From the NCBI RefSeq assembly GCF_025150245.1, contig NZ_CP102279.1, positions 2,105,423 to 2,169,422 on the forward strand: a stretch of DNA of 64,000 bases. The letters are read 5' to 3'. This DNA is from Dorea formicigenerans. Lineage in GTDB: Bacteria; Bacillota; Clostridia; Lachnospirales; Lachnospiraceae. Below are positions 1-6,967 of this stretch, in pieces (position 1 is the stretch's first letter; every line of letters starts with the position of its first letter). A program made the translations under genes and the position numbers. The notes beneath the pieces are model-generated. The model made no database searches. It saw only the letters and a list, made by a program, of their open reading frames with translations, and was not told the origin of the DNA.

Positions 1-1
1 T

Positions 2-286
2 TATTATATTCTGACTTTCAATACAACTACAGATGCTATGTGTGCAGACAAATGCGCGAAAGAAAACACAAACGGCATTCGCGCTGCACTGATGCCGCTT
101 CCTCAGGAATTTAAAAGCGGCTGCGGCTTTGCACTTCGTTTCCTGGACGATAATTTGGAGGCAATTCTAAAATTCTGTAAGACCTCCCCATTTAATGGAA
201 AACTTTTTAAAATGCATACAAAAAGGATCAACGGTCATCATCCCATTGATCCTGTTTCTCTTACCTCTTTTGACTTTTCTGAATAA
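2..286 (+). CDS. DUF3343 protein, 3' part (putative Se/S carrier-like)
   Basis: The reading frame is open from the left edge of the window, so the 5' end is missing; the first ATG in view (38) is internal. The sequence before it reads TFNTTTDAM, and a later LPQEFKSGCGFALRF segment fits the DUF3343 pattern of a Thr-Thr near the start and a Gly-Cys-Gly after the Pro-rich strand. DUF3343 proteins are small and often sit beside selenium genes (selD, yedF, csd-like); they are annotated as putative Se/S carriers without direct proof. The C-terminal tail of about 25 residues is beyond the usual core. It converges on the DsrE-like gene with no gap between stop codons. A selenium role would suit the three selenoproteins next door, but that is inference. 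Confidence 0.7.
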   Translation, partial: YYILTFNTTTDAMCADKCAKENTNGIRAALMPLPQEFKSGCGFALRFLDDNLEAILKFCKTSPFNGKLFKMHTKRINGHHPIDPVSLTSFDFSE

Positions 287-619
287 TTACAGTGTAATTA
301 CCTGATCAACTCCAGCCGGTGCCAGTGCTGCATATACATTCGGGAAGCATCCGATTCCTGCAGGTGCGATCAGCTTGTCAGCGATATCTCTCTGATAACA
401 GCATCTGTCGCATGCCATAAGAAGCATCCCTGTCTTCTCGCTCAATGCCTGAAGTCTTGCAGCAATATCTGATCCCTCAACAAGCATATATGCATTATCG
501 AAGAAGAACATCATTCCTGCAACCTCTACTCCGTGACGATCCTCCTCAAGCTGCGGAATAATCATATTCTCCAAAATCTCCCTTGCGTGCTCTGACTCAA
601 ATAAATAAGCTACTTTCAT
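287..619 (-). CDS. saoD: DsrE-like sulfur-relay protein (SaoD-like)
   Basis: A 110-residue DsrE/DsrF-type protein. The N-terminal MKVAYLF strand and a central segment with Cys70, Cys73, Cys74 and later Cys91 are visible. DsrE-family proteins carry persulfides or bind thiophilic atoms on a conserved Cys, so this one could shuttle sulfur, selenium or a metal between partners. The start has a strong AAGGAGG site. It is the last gene of the minus-strand run that begins with the thioredoxin-like selenoprotein and follows the MerB-like lyase by 29 nt. The name SaoD is recalled from NCBI family names for this type of locus, not checked. The role in organometal metabolism is inferred from neighbours only. 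Confidence 0.75.
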   Translation of the reverse strand: MKVAYLFESEHAREILENMIIPQLEEDRHGVEVAGMMFFFDNAYMLVEGSDIAARLQALSEKTGMLLMACDRCCYQRDIADKLIAPAGIGCFPNVYAALAPAGVDQVITL

Positions 620-648
620 GTCTTTTTTCCTCCTTGGAATATAAATTT

Positions 649-1332
649 TTATACTTCAAATGTTGCTTTTGCCTCAATCAGTGCCCGGTCAATATCCGCC
701 TTGATCACATCATTCGGATCCAGCTCCATTTCTGTAACATACGCATCGAATTCTGCAGAACTGCAGAAGAAATTCATAACGTTTCAGCATGATCCTGCCC
801 AGTTTGCAAGTTCCCCTAATGGAAATGTAAGGGCATGCAGAGTCTTCGGTGCATAGTCTGCTACCTTTCCATCTACAATCTTTACATAGACAGGCTCTTC
901 ACACATTGCACATACTGAATGCACTTCTGTGTCCTGATGAAATGTAAATGCTGCTCCCATAGCGTCAATCGCACACATCGCTGTAAATTCACGGCCATCC
1001 GCCAAAGTTACACGGTGATTCGTCTCCAGTGATGATACCGGATAAATAAAGTTTACATTTTTTGTTTCCTCATCAACGACCATTCCATCTTTATCAATCA
1101 GGCACTGAATAATCTCTTCATATTCCTGCTCATCCATCTGAAGTACCTGAAATGTAACTTCTTTATCGCTCTCCAGATTATATGGACGTTTATTATCAAT
1201 GGTAAAATTAATGATATATAATCTTAACTCATTCTGTCTTGCAGTAAATTTCTGATGTACATTCTGTATTCCGTTCTGAACTACCTTTTCATTCTCGTTC
1301 TGTGTATTATTCTGTATATTATTGTCTAACAT
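649..1332 (-). CDS. saoL: MerB-like organometal lyase, selenoprotein (SaoL)
   Basis: Read through the UGA at 784-786, this is a 227-residue protein; stopping there gives 182 residues and loses the family's C-terminal end. It resembles organomercurial lyase MerB, which cuts carbon-mercury bonds with Cys96, Asp99 and Cys159. Here Cys120-Ala-Ile-Asp123 matches the MerB Cys96-Ala-Leu-Asp99 motif, Cys141 is 21 residues further on (as MerB Cys117 is from Cys96), and the UGA codon is residue 183, exactly 63 after Cys120, as Cys159 is from Cys96. The downstream frame, N-V-M-N-F-F, matches the MerB end N-x-V-x-F-F and runs to a TAA at 649-651. The first 25 residues are Asn/Gln-rich. The substrate is unknown: mercury, or another thiophilic metal or metalloid. 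A nonsense mutation is less likely because two other genes of the locus show the same arrangement. Confidence 0.92.
748..775 (-). promoter_or_regulatory. SECIS-like hairpin for saoL UGA
   Basis: On the minus strand, 22 nt after the UGA at 786-784, TTCTGCA (768-762) pairs perfectly with TGCAGAA (757-751) around a GTTC loop. An outer GAA (775-773)/TTC (750-748) pairing leaves a U-rich bulge. Bacterial SECIS elements bound by SelB are short hairpins at about this distance, with G-U at the start of the loop and a bulged U. The hairpin lies inside the coding sequence, as expected. Confidence 0.8.
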
Positions 1333-1442
1333 TCCCCAAATTTATTCCTTATTTATTAATATTTTTTATTATCTTTTTTCTTCTTATTATTTTTATAGAT
1401 ATGGTCGCTCATTCCATATCTGAATCTATGTCACATAATCAT

Positions 1443-2300
1443 TTAAGCTGTCGCTCCTGCTGTATCTCCTGCCGGCTTCTTCGCACTCTCAACCCCCTGG
1501 ATAAACTCCATAATGTCTTTGTCTTCCTGTGTATAGACACCACCACTCAGTGCAGACTTCAGAATCTCTGTTAATTGATCCACATATGCGTGATACTGTG
1601 GATTTGTGCGGTCTCTCGGTCTTGGAAGATCAATCTTTAAATCCTCAAGGATTTTACCATGGTCTCTGGACATTACGATGACGCGGTCACTTAAATATAC
1701 GGACTCATCTACATCGTGGGTTACCATCAGTGATGTTGTCTTTTTCTGTCCAAGAATATCCTCAAGCTGTCTCTGAAGAAGCTGACGCATCTGAAAGTCA
1801 ACCGCTCCAAGCGGTTCATCCATGAGAAGCACTTTCGGATCACATGCAAGAGCACGAAGAAGTGCAACTCTCTGTTTCATACCTCCTGAAATCTCATGAA
1901 TATAATAATTCTCATATTTTGTAAGCTGTGCCATCTCCAGAAGCTCTTTTAACTTCTTCTGTCTCTCTTCTTTTGGCACCTTCATCTTCTTCATCGGATA
2001 TTCGATATTCTCACCGACTTTTAACCATGGGAACAGTGCATAATTCTGAAACATAAACGCACGGTCCGGTCCCGGTTTTGTAACTACATTCCCATTCACT
2101 TCAATAATTCCTTCTGTCGGTTTCTGGAATCCTGCAACAATTGTAAGTGTTGTTGTCTTGCCACAGCCAGACGGTCCCAACAGGCATACGAACTGCCCTT
2201 CTTCTATTTCAAAAGAAACATCTTTTAACACCTGATTGTCAGACTCACCTTTTCTTCTTCCTTTAAAATTTTTTGATATTCCCTGTACTGAAATTGACAT
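1443..2300 (-). CDS. saoA: ABC transporter ATP-binding protein (SaoA-like, SsuB/TauB type)
   Basis: A 285-residue ATPase of the nitrate/sulfonate/taurine importer class. Walker A GPSGCGKTT is at about 43-51, the Q-loop at about 85, the signature ISGGMKQR at 137-144 and Walker B VLLMDEP at 157-163, followed by the H-loop in MVTHDVDE. The start at 2300 is chosen because AGAAGGAG lies just upstream; a longer frame to 2369 would overlap the preceding gene. It probably powers the permease encoded divergently at 4722-5558, using the binding protein just upstream. A tail of about 40 residues follows the core ATPase. The substrate is unknown. Confidence 0.85.
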   Translation of the reverse strand: MSISVQGISKNFKGRRKGESDNQVLKDVSFEIEEGQFVCLLGPSGCGKTTTLTIVAGFQKPTEGIIEVNGNVVTKPGPDRAFMFQNYALFPWLKVGENIEYPMKKMKVPKEERQKKLKELLEMAQLTKYENYYIHEISGGMKQRVALLRALACDPKVLLMDEPLGAVDFQMRQLLQRQLEDILGQKKTTSLMVTHDVDESVYLSDRVIVMSRDHGKILEDLKIDLPRPRDRTNPQYHAYVDQLTEILKSALSGGVYTQEDKDIMEFIQGVESAKKPAGDTAGATA

Positions 2301-2317
2301 TTTCTTCGACTCCTTCT

Positions 2318-3106
2318 CTAGTTTTTTGCTTCCAATGGTAAAAATTTTATCTGTTTCTCTTCGACCCATTCTTTACTTACCTTTAATTTTTCAGCCAGGT
2401 AAAACGGGTCATTCAATTTTTCAACTGCTTTATTATAGCTTTCTATAAAATTACGAAATGCTTCCGTCTGTTCAAATTCCTTATCTACGATCAATACATA
2501 AGAAATGTAGTCGTTATCTGAAAGAGGCATCGTCGGAATATCGCTGACTTCTGCCGCCTTTGTAATATCCAGAACTGCCGCATCTACCTGCTCATCTTCC
2601 ATGGCATACAGAATACCTTTCTGTGTAATCTCATCAAATTCTTCAATCTGAGGATATGCAGCCTTTGCAAGTGCTTTTTCCTGCTGTCTGCCCTGCGTAA
2701 TTCCTACATTTTTTACATCTGCCCAGTCTTTTTTATGAACAATAGTCTCTCCATTCATGAGAACTGGACCGTAGATTTCCACATCTTCATTATTTTCAAT
2801 AGTATGTTTTGCAATATGCGGGCAATAAAAGCCTATATTAATCTCTTTGGCGTTGAGCGCCCACTGAGCAGTATTGCTGCAACAGTCCTGAAAAGATGAA
2901 CTCTCCGTGGAAGTGGAAACTTTATATTTCTTATTTATTTCCTGTAATGTCTCCTCCATGAGCACACCGGATATATCTGCTCCGGATCCTACACGGATAT
3001 CTGCATCTTTATTCCATTTCTTCTCCGCGGGCAGAAACAGTGCCGCGCCAATACCTGCCAGTATAAATACTCCGCCAATGATACCTATCACTCTATCAAT
3101 TTTCAT
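2318..3106 (-). CDS. saoB: ABC substrate-binding protein with Cys-Cys pair (SaoB-like)
   Basis: A 262-residue protein with an N-terminal hydrophobic anchor (residues 7-26) and no lipobox Cys. The rest resembles the NMT1/SsuA-like periplasmic-binding fold: a short first lobe, V-G-I-T-Q-G near 135, and a C-terminal helix of the 'FRNFIESYNKAVEKLN' kind. It has Cys75-Cys76 and Cys95, uncommon in extracytoplasmic binding proteins and suitable for a thiophilic ligand. I recall that some homologues have Sec in this family (SaoB); here all the codons are Cys. It starts directly after the ArsP-like permease stop (TAGATG) and precedes the ATPase by 17 nt, so it is translationally coupled. Assignment of the saoB name between this and the 6968-8248 gene is uncertain. 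Confidence 0.7.
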   Translation of the reverse strand: MKIDRVIGIIGGVFILAGIGAALFLPAEKKWNKDADIRVGSGADISGVLMEETLQEINKKYKVSTSTESSSFQDCCSNTAQWALNAKEINIGFYCPHIAKHTIENNEDVEIYGPVLMNGETIVHKKDWADVKNVGITQGRQQEKALAKAAYPQIEEFDEITQKGILYAMEDEQVDAAVLDITKAAEVSDIPTMPLSDNDYISYVLIVDKEFEQTEAFRNFIESYNKAVEKLNDPFYLAEKLKVSKEWVEEKQIKFLPLEAKN

Positions 3107-4261
3107 CTATACCGCTGCCTTATTTGTAGTCTTGCCTTTGATATATTTATACAGTGCATATATTGCATAGCAGATCAGAATCACACTGCTGATATGCTGT
3201 GCCCAGTCCGGGAAACTAATAATCATCTTATTTGCATACGAAATCGTGTGCTGTGTCTGGTTATAATCCAGCACTGGCGTAAATCCCGGCATCAAAAGGC
3301 GATTTGTCAAATATCCAACTATATTAGAAATTATAACAACCATCGCAAAGTACATGATCATAGCACGTTTCCCGATCATTTTGCTGATTGTCAGAAGTTC
3401 CGGAATATTCGTTCCTGCACCTGCCATTAAAAATGTAATTGCAACTCCAGGTGCCGCTCCGCTGGCAACAAGTGCCGCAATAAACGGAATATGTCCCACT
3501 GCACATACATACATAAGTGCAGCAATCACGGTAATTCCAAGTAGTGATACAAATCCAGGCTGTCCAAGATAATCCTGAATAAATGACTGCGGTACGACAT
3601 TGAATATCAGCCCCGCGATTAGCATTCCTGATACGGTATATTTACAGATTGTTACACTTAATTCTGTAAAGGACCAGCGCATTCCGGATTTAATCTTGTC
3701 CCAAAAGCCCGGCTCCTCAAACTCAAGCTGAATCAATGGCTCCGGACTTACAGAGTCGTCTTCCTCATCTTCATCAGTCTCTAATGTGGTCTGTTTTATT
3801 TCCTTATTCCTCAAACCAATATGTAATTCATTTCCGGCAAACTTATTGGCTATCATACCGATGACCATCGGTGCCACGAATCCTGTAATCAGATAAATCG
3901 TAGCAATCTCTTTTCCAAGAAGACCATATGCCAGAAGTAATGCAATCGGATTAATCATCGGCGTGCTGGTCATGAATGCCAGCGTTGGTCCAAGATAAGC
4001 CCCGCTGTAATACATACTGATTCCAAGTGGAATTGTTCCACAACTGCAGATTGGAATAAACATTCCTGATATGGTTGTCCAGAATACACCGCTGATCTTT
4101 CCGGAACCAATGGCTGTCTTCTGAATCTTTTCCGGCTTCAGAAATTCGTGTAATAATCCGGCAACCAGAAAACTAAAAATAATCCAGGGAGAAGAACTGT
4201 TCAGCATGTTCCATGTAGATACTATAATCTTCTCCAAAAATCCCCCAAATTCAGCTAACAT
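3107..4261 (-). CDS. saoE: ArsP/DUF318-type permease (SaoE-like efflux)
   Basis: A 384-residue integral membrane protein with about eight to ten hydrophobic segments in two halves, joined by an acidic loop (Glu/Asp-rich stretch near residues 165-180). The ICSCGTIPLG motif at 71-80 carries the Cys-x-Cys typical of the SO0444/ArsP permease family, whose best-known members export trivalent organoarsenicals. A second-half Gly-rich motif around VASGAAPGVA matches the family repeat. It overlaps the thioredoxin-like gene by 7 nt and abuts the binding-protein gene. The likely job is export of an organometal or of the product of the lyase; the direction and substrate are inferred. Confidence 0.85.
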   Translation of the reverse strand: MLAEFGGFLEKIIVSTWNMLNSSSPWIIFSFLVAGLLHEFLKPEKIQKTAIGSGKISGVFWTTISGMFIPICSCGTIPLGISMYYSGAYLGPTLAFMTSTPMINPIALLLAYGLLGKEIATIYLITGFVAPMVIGMIANKFAGNELHIGLRNKEIKQTTLETDEDEEDDSVSPEPLIQLEFEEPGFWDKIKSGMRWSFTELSVTICKYTVSGMLIAGLIFNVVPQSFIQDYLGQPGFVSLLGITVIAALMYVCAVGHIPFIAALVASGAAPGVAITFLMAGAGTNIPELLTISKMIGKRAMIMYFAMVVIISNIVGYLTNRLLMPGFTPVLDYNQTQHTISYANKMIISFPDWAQHISSVILICYAIYALYKYIKGKTTNKAAV

Positions 4262-4512
4262 GTCTTTAATGCCTCCTCAAATGCTTTTCGTATCGCTGGT
4301 TTCGTCAGCTTTGTGACTGCTTTCTTTTCATTAATTACTACCATGCTTTTTGTAACTGCACCGTATTTCGGAATATAGTCAAAGTCTTTCCCCGCTTTGT
4401 AAATCTTTACATGGACTTTGCCTTCATACTCCTTCTCCAAGGCTTGAACCAAGCCTTCAAATACTTCGCATCAAGCACAGGCACTAATGTATTCAATTGA
4501 TGGCTTTTCCAT
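4255..4512 (-). CDS. saoT: Thioredoxin-like selenoprotein with CAUC motif (SaoT)
   Basis: Reading from the ATG at 4512 through the UGA at 4471-4473 gives an 85-residue thioredoxin-like protein. The start has two GGAGG-type sites upstream. The active site is Cys12-Ala13-Sec14-Cys15, inside SACAUCEVFEG, just after the first beta strand, as in small thioredoxin/glutaredoxin folds. The remainder (KVHVKIYKAG, then a strand-turn-strand and a final helix) fits a mini-thioredoxin; the last residue is Cys85. Without readthrough only a TTG-started 65-residue piece lacking the active site remains, which makes the Sec reading far more sensible. It heads the minus-strand operon and may reduce or hand over metal to the lyase or permease. 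The redox partner is unknown. Confidence 0.9.
4439..4457 (-). promoter_or_regulatory. SECIS-like hairpin for saoT UGA
   Basis: On the minus strand, AAGGCTTG (4457-4450) pairs perfectly with CAAGCCTT (4446-4439) around a GTT loop. The first loop G is 21 nt after the UGA at 4473-4471. Distance, stem length and G-U loop start match bacterial SECIS elements. It is an 8-bp uninterrupted stem, strong for a coding region. Confidence 0.8.
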
Positions 4513-4721
4513 AACTTTCCTCCCATTTTTCCTCCAAATATACGTTGTTATTATATATGTAAACCAAATTTTTTTGTTCGTTTATTAAAAATATAAATAT
4601 AAACAAAACGCAATATTTTATTCCTTAATAAATATATTTAATATTTGCAGTTTTTGGTATGATTCTACTGTATTTTATAAAAAAAGTTAATAAATAGACG
4701 AAGAAAGGAGGCAGACAGATT
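4513..4721. promoter_or_regulatory. Divergent control region between saoT and saoP
   Basis: A very AT-rich 209-bp region between two divergent genes. For the plus strand, TATGAT at 4658-4663 preceded by TG at 4655-4656 is a possible extended -10 for saoP, with no clear -35. The minus-strand promoter for saoT was not resolved. A near-palindromic stretch of TTTGTTCGTTTATT and ATAAACAAA lies at about 4571-4607 and could bind a regulator such as the LysR protein nearby. Confidence 0.4.
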
Positions 4722-5558
4722 TTGGGGAACAATAATGAAGCGAATCAACAGATCAATCGAATGCAGGCTGCAACCAACAATGCCGATCGTAATCGCTGGC
4801 GGAAGCTGGGGGGAAAGAACCGTAACTTCGCCGCACTAATCGCACTGATCATCATCTGCGGAATTTGGACGGTAGCTGCACACGTTGTAGCAAAACCTTT
4901 TATCTTTCCTTATTTTGAAGATGTAGTCAAAGAAGTCATCTATTCTTTATCAGATATGTATGTACTTCGCAATCTTGGAATTACGATGCGCCGAGTAATG
5001 ACCGGAGCACTCTATGCATTTATCATCGGACTTCCGCTTGGAATGATCATGGGGTATTCACCTAAGATCTTAAGAGCTCTGTCACCATTTATGAACTCTT
5101 TAAGACAGGTACCGATCATGGCGTGGGTTCCTCTTGCAATTGTATGGTTCGGAATTGGAGACGGACCTACAATCTTCCTGATTGCGTTCAGTGGTGTATT
5201 TACAATTATTCTGAATACGATTTCAGGAGTGCAGGATATCAGCAAAGACTTTTACAACGCAGCCCGCTCGATGGGTGCAAATACACTGAATATCATAAAA
5301 GACATCGTCCTTCCGGGATCTCTTCCAGGTGTTATGACTGGTGTGAGACTTGCAATCGGACTTGGATGGATGTCCGTTATATGAGCGGAGTTCATTGCGA
5401 CCAGTGCCGGATTCGGCTACTGTATGGTGGAAGCTCAGGGTAAGATGCAGACTGAGAAGGTCATTGCTTACATGATCATCGCAGGTCTTATCGGATTCCT
5501 GATCGATACAATTATGGTTCTCGCTGAGAAAGTACTTCTCAGATGGAGAGCTCAATAG
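4722..5558 (+). CDS. saoP: ABC permease, selenoprotein (SaoP)
   Basis: A 278-residue SsuC/TauC-type permease when the UGA at 5382-5384 is read as Sec221; otherwise it is cut to 220 residues and loses the last two membrane helices. The frame after the UGA (AEFIATSAGFGYCMVEAQG, then a hydrophobic helix and a basic end) is exactly what this family has after the conserved Gly-Trp-Met segment, where relatives have a small residue. The EAA loop lies just before (AARSMGAN). The start is a TTG at 4722, supported by GGAGG at 4707-4711 and by the absence of a better in-frame ATG. It is divergent from the rest of the transporter genes. A Sec within or near the channel could bind a passing metal, but that is inference. 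Confidence 0.9.
5402..5422 (+). promoter_or_regulatory. SECIS-like hairpin for saoP UGA
   Basis: CAGT (5402-5405) pairs with ACTG (5419-5422) and GCCG (5406-5409) with CGGC (5414-5417), with one bulged T at 5418 and a GATT loop. The loop begins 25 nt after the UGA, within the range of bacterial SECIS elements. This third hairpin at a similar distance supports Sec decoding at all three sites. Confidence 0.78.
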
Positions 5559-5673
5559 ATAACATCAAAAGGCATGGACACCAGATTGCCTGTTATCTAT
5601 CTGATGCCAGAATTTCAAATGTGGAATAAACTACAGGCATCAAATTCTTGAATGTTTTTTACATTTATATAAG

Positions 5674-5720
5674 AAGAAAGAAGCGTATTTCTATCAACTG
5701 AAATACGCTTCTTTCTTTTT
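5674..5720 (+). terminator. Intrinsic terminator after saoP
   Basis: A perfect 18-bp stem (5674-5691 with 5700-5717), an 8-nt loop and a T-rich tail. It ends the saoP transcript and separates it from the convergent LysR gene. Confidence 0.92.
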
Positions 5721-5795
5721 ATACATTCTTAATTATGGTAAACCCTGCAGGGGGAGCAGGATTTTTTTATTATAAGAGATAATCATATTAAAGTA

Positions 5796-6704
5796 TTATC
5801 CTGAAATCTTCTGGCATTGCTGCCTGATAGATTTGATCGCACTTGTAATAGGAAGGGTCATAATCCGGTCTTTGTGATACAAAAGATAAATCTGTCTCTC
5901 TGTATTCACATTCGGAAATTCAAACTTCAATAATTTCCCCAATGCCAGAGAATCCTGAATTGCAAGACTGCTTACAAATGCAACTCCCATTCCTTCTTCT
6001 ACACTTCTCCGGACCAGATCAGAAGATTCTGCCTGCATGGCTATCTTCAACGGCTTTGCATGCAGATTCAGTGCTTTCTCAATACTTTCATACGCAAGCT
6101 TTGTTCCGCTTCCTGATTCCCGCATAACAAATGTCTCTCTCTTCAGCTTATCAAGCGGAAATACCCCATTCAGACTCCGATATTCTTCTGTATTCGGTGT
6201 TGCAAGTACAATCTGATCTTTTAGAAGCGGCATACACATACATTTCTCATGATTGGTACGGATACTTCCTATTCCAAGATCTGCTTCAAATCTTAAAACC
6301 GACTGGATCACCTGACTGCTGTCTCCCTCCAGCATACGATAATCAATCTCGGGATACTTAAGTCTTGTCTGTTTCAAAATTCCAGGAAGAATATAATTTC
6401 CCGGAACTGATGAAGCAGCGATCGTTACAGTTCCTTTTACCTTTGCTTCCGTCTTATTCAAATGTGCCAGCGCCTCATTTTCTGTCTCAAGAAGCCTGAC
6501 TGCATATGGATAAAACAGAACTCCCTCTTCTGACAATATCACATCTTTTGTTGATCTGACCAAAAGCTGGACTCCCAATTCCGCTTCCAGTTGCTTGATG
6601 TGAGTACTGATCGTCGGCTGTGAGACAAATGCTTTTTTCGCAGCAACAGAAAAGCTCTTACAGTTGACGACATTAATAAAACTTCTTATGTAATCCAATC
6701 TCAT
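5796..6704 (-). CDS. LysR-family transcriptional regulator
   Basis: A 302-residue LysR-type regulator. The winged helix-turn-helix is at residues 1-60 (FVSQPTISTHIKQLEAELG is the recognition part), followed by a substrate-binding domain with TVTIAASSVPGNYILP near 92-107. The class resembles CysL/CbbR-like regulators that sense small effectors. It lies between the saoP terminator and the divergent binding-protein gene, with 263 bp before that gene's start. By the usual LysR pattern it probably controls that divergent gene and perhaps the whole locus. The inducer is unknown. An AGGAAAAAG site precedes the ATG at 6704. Confidence 0.88.
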   Translation of the reverse strand: MRLDYIRSFINVVNCKSFSVAAKKAFVSQPTISTHIKQLEAELGVQLLVRSTKDVILSEEGVLFYPYAVRLLETENEALAHLNKTEAKVKGTVTIAASSVPGNYILPGILKQTRLKYPEIDYRMLEGDSSQVIQSVLRFEADLGIGSIRTNHEKCMCMPLLKDQIVLATPNTEEYRSLNGVFPLDKLKRETFVMRESGSGTKLAYESIEKALNLHAKPLKIAMQAESSDLVRRSVEEGMGVAFVSSLAIQDSLALGKLLKFEFPNVNTERQIYLLYHKDRIMTLPITSAIKSIRQQCQKISG

Positions 6705-6967
6705 TATTATCTTTTTCCTCTTTTCCTCATGTCATACTTAAAATTGTAACTATATTTTAAATCTTTTTTTACAAAATGTCGAATTGATTGTTCTCATAGT
6801 CTTATCGAACCTGTCTATATTTTATTAACATTTCCAATAATTCTGTATATTTTTATCAAGATTATTAATATTCCTTTATATATCTTTTCATTTAATCAGA
6901 CGTCTGCTATTATAATCACATAATTATTAACAATTATTAATATTTGTTTTTCAGGAGGAAAAAGAAC
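6705..6967. promoter_or_regulatory. Divergent region between LysR gene and binding protein
   Basis: AT-rich spacer between the LysR gene and the binding-protein gene. TATAAT at 6911-6916 is a good -10 for the plus strand, with only a weak -35 around 6888. GGAGG precedes the ATG at 6968. No riboswitch-like structure was recognised. Confidence 0.5.

Noticed and set aside
784-5558. Pseudogenes by nonsense mutation for the three UGA-interrupted genes
   Set aside because: All three stops are UGA, each lies at a functionally sensible Cys/Sec position, the downstream frames are conserved in family pattern, and each has a SECIS-like hairpin at 21-25 nt. Three chance nonsense events of one kind in one locus are unlikely.
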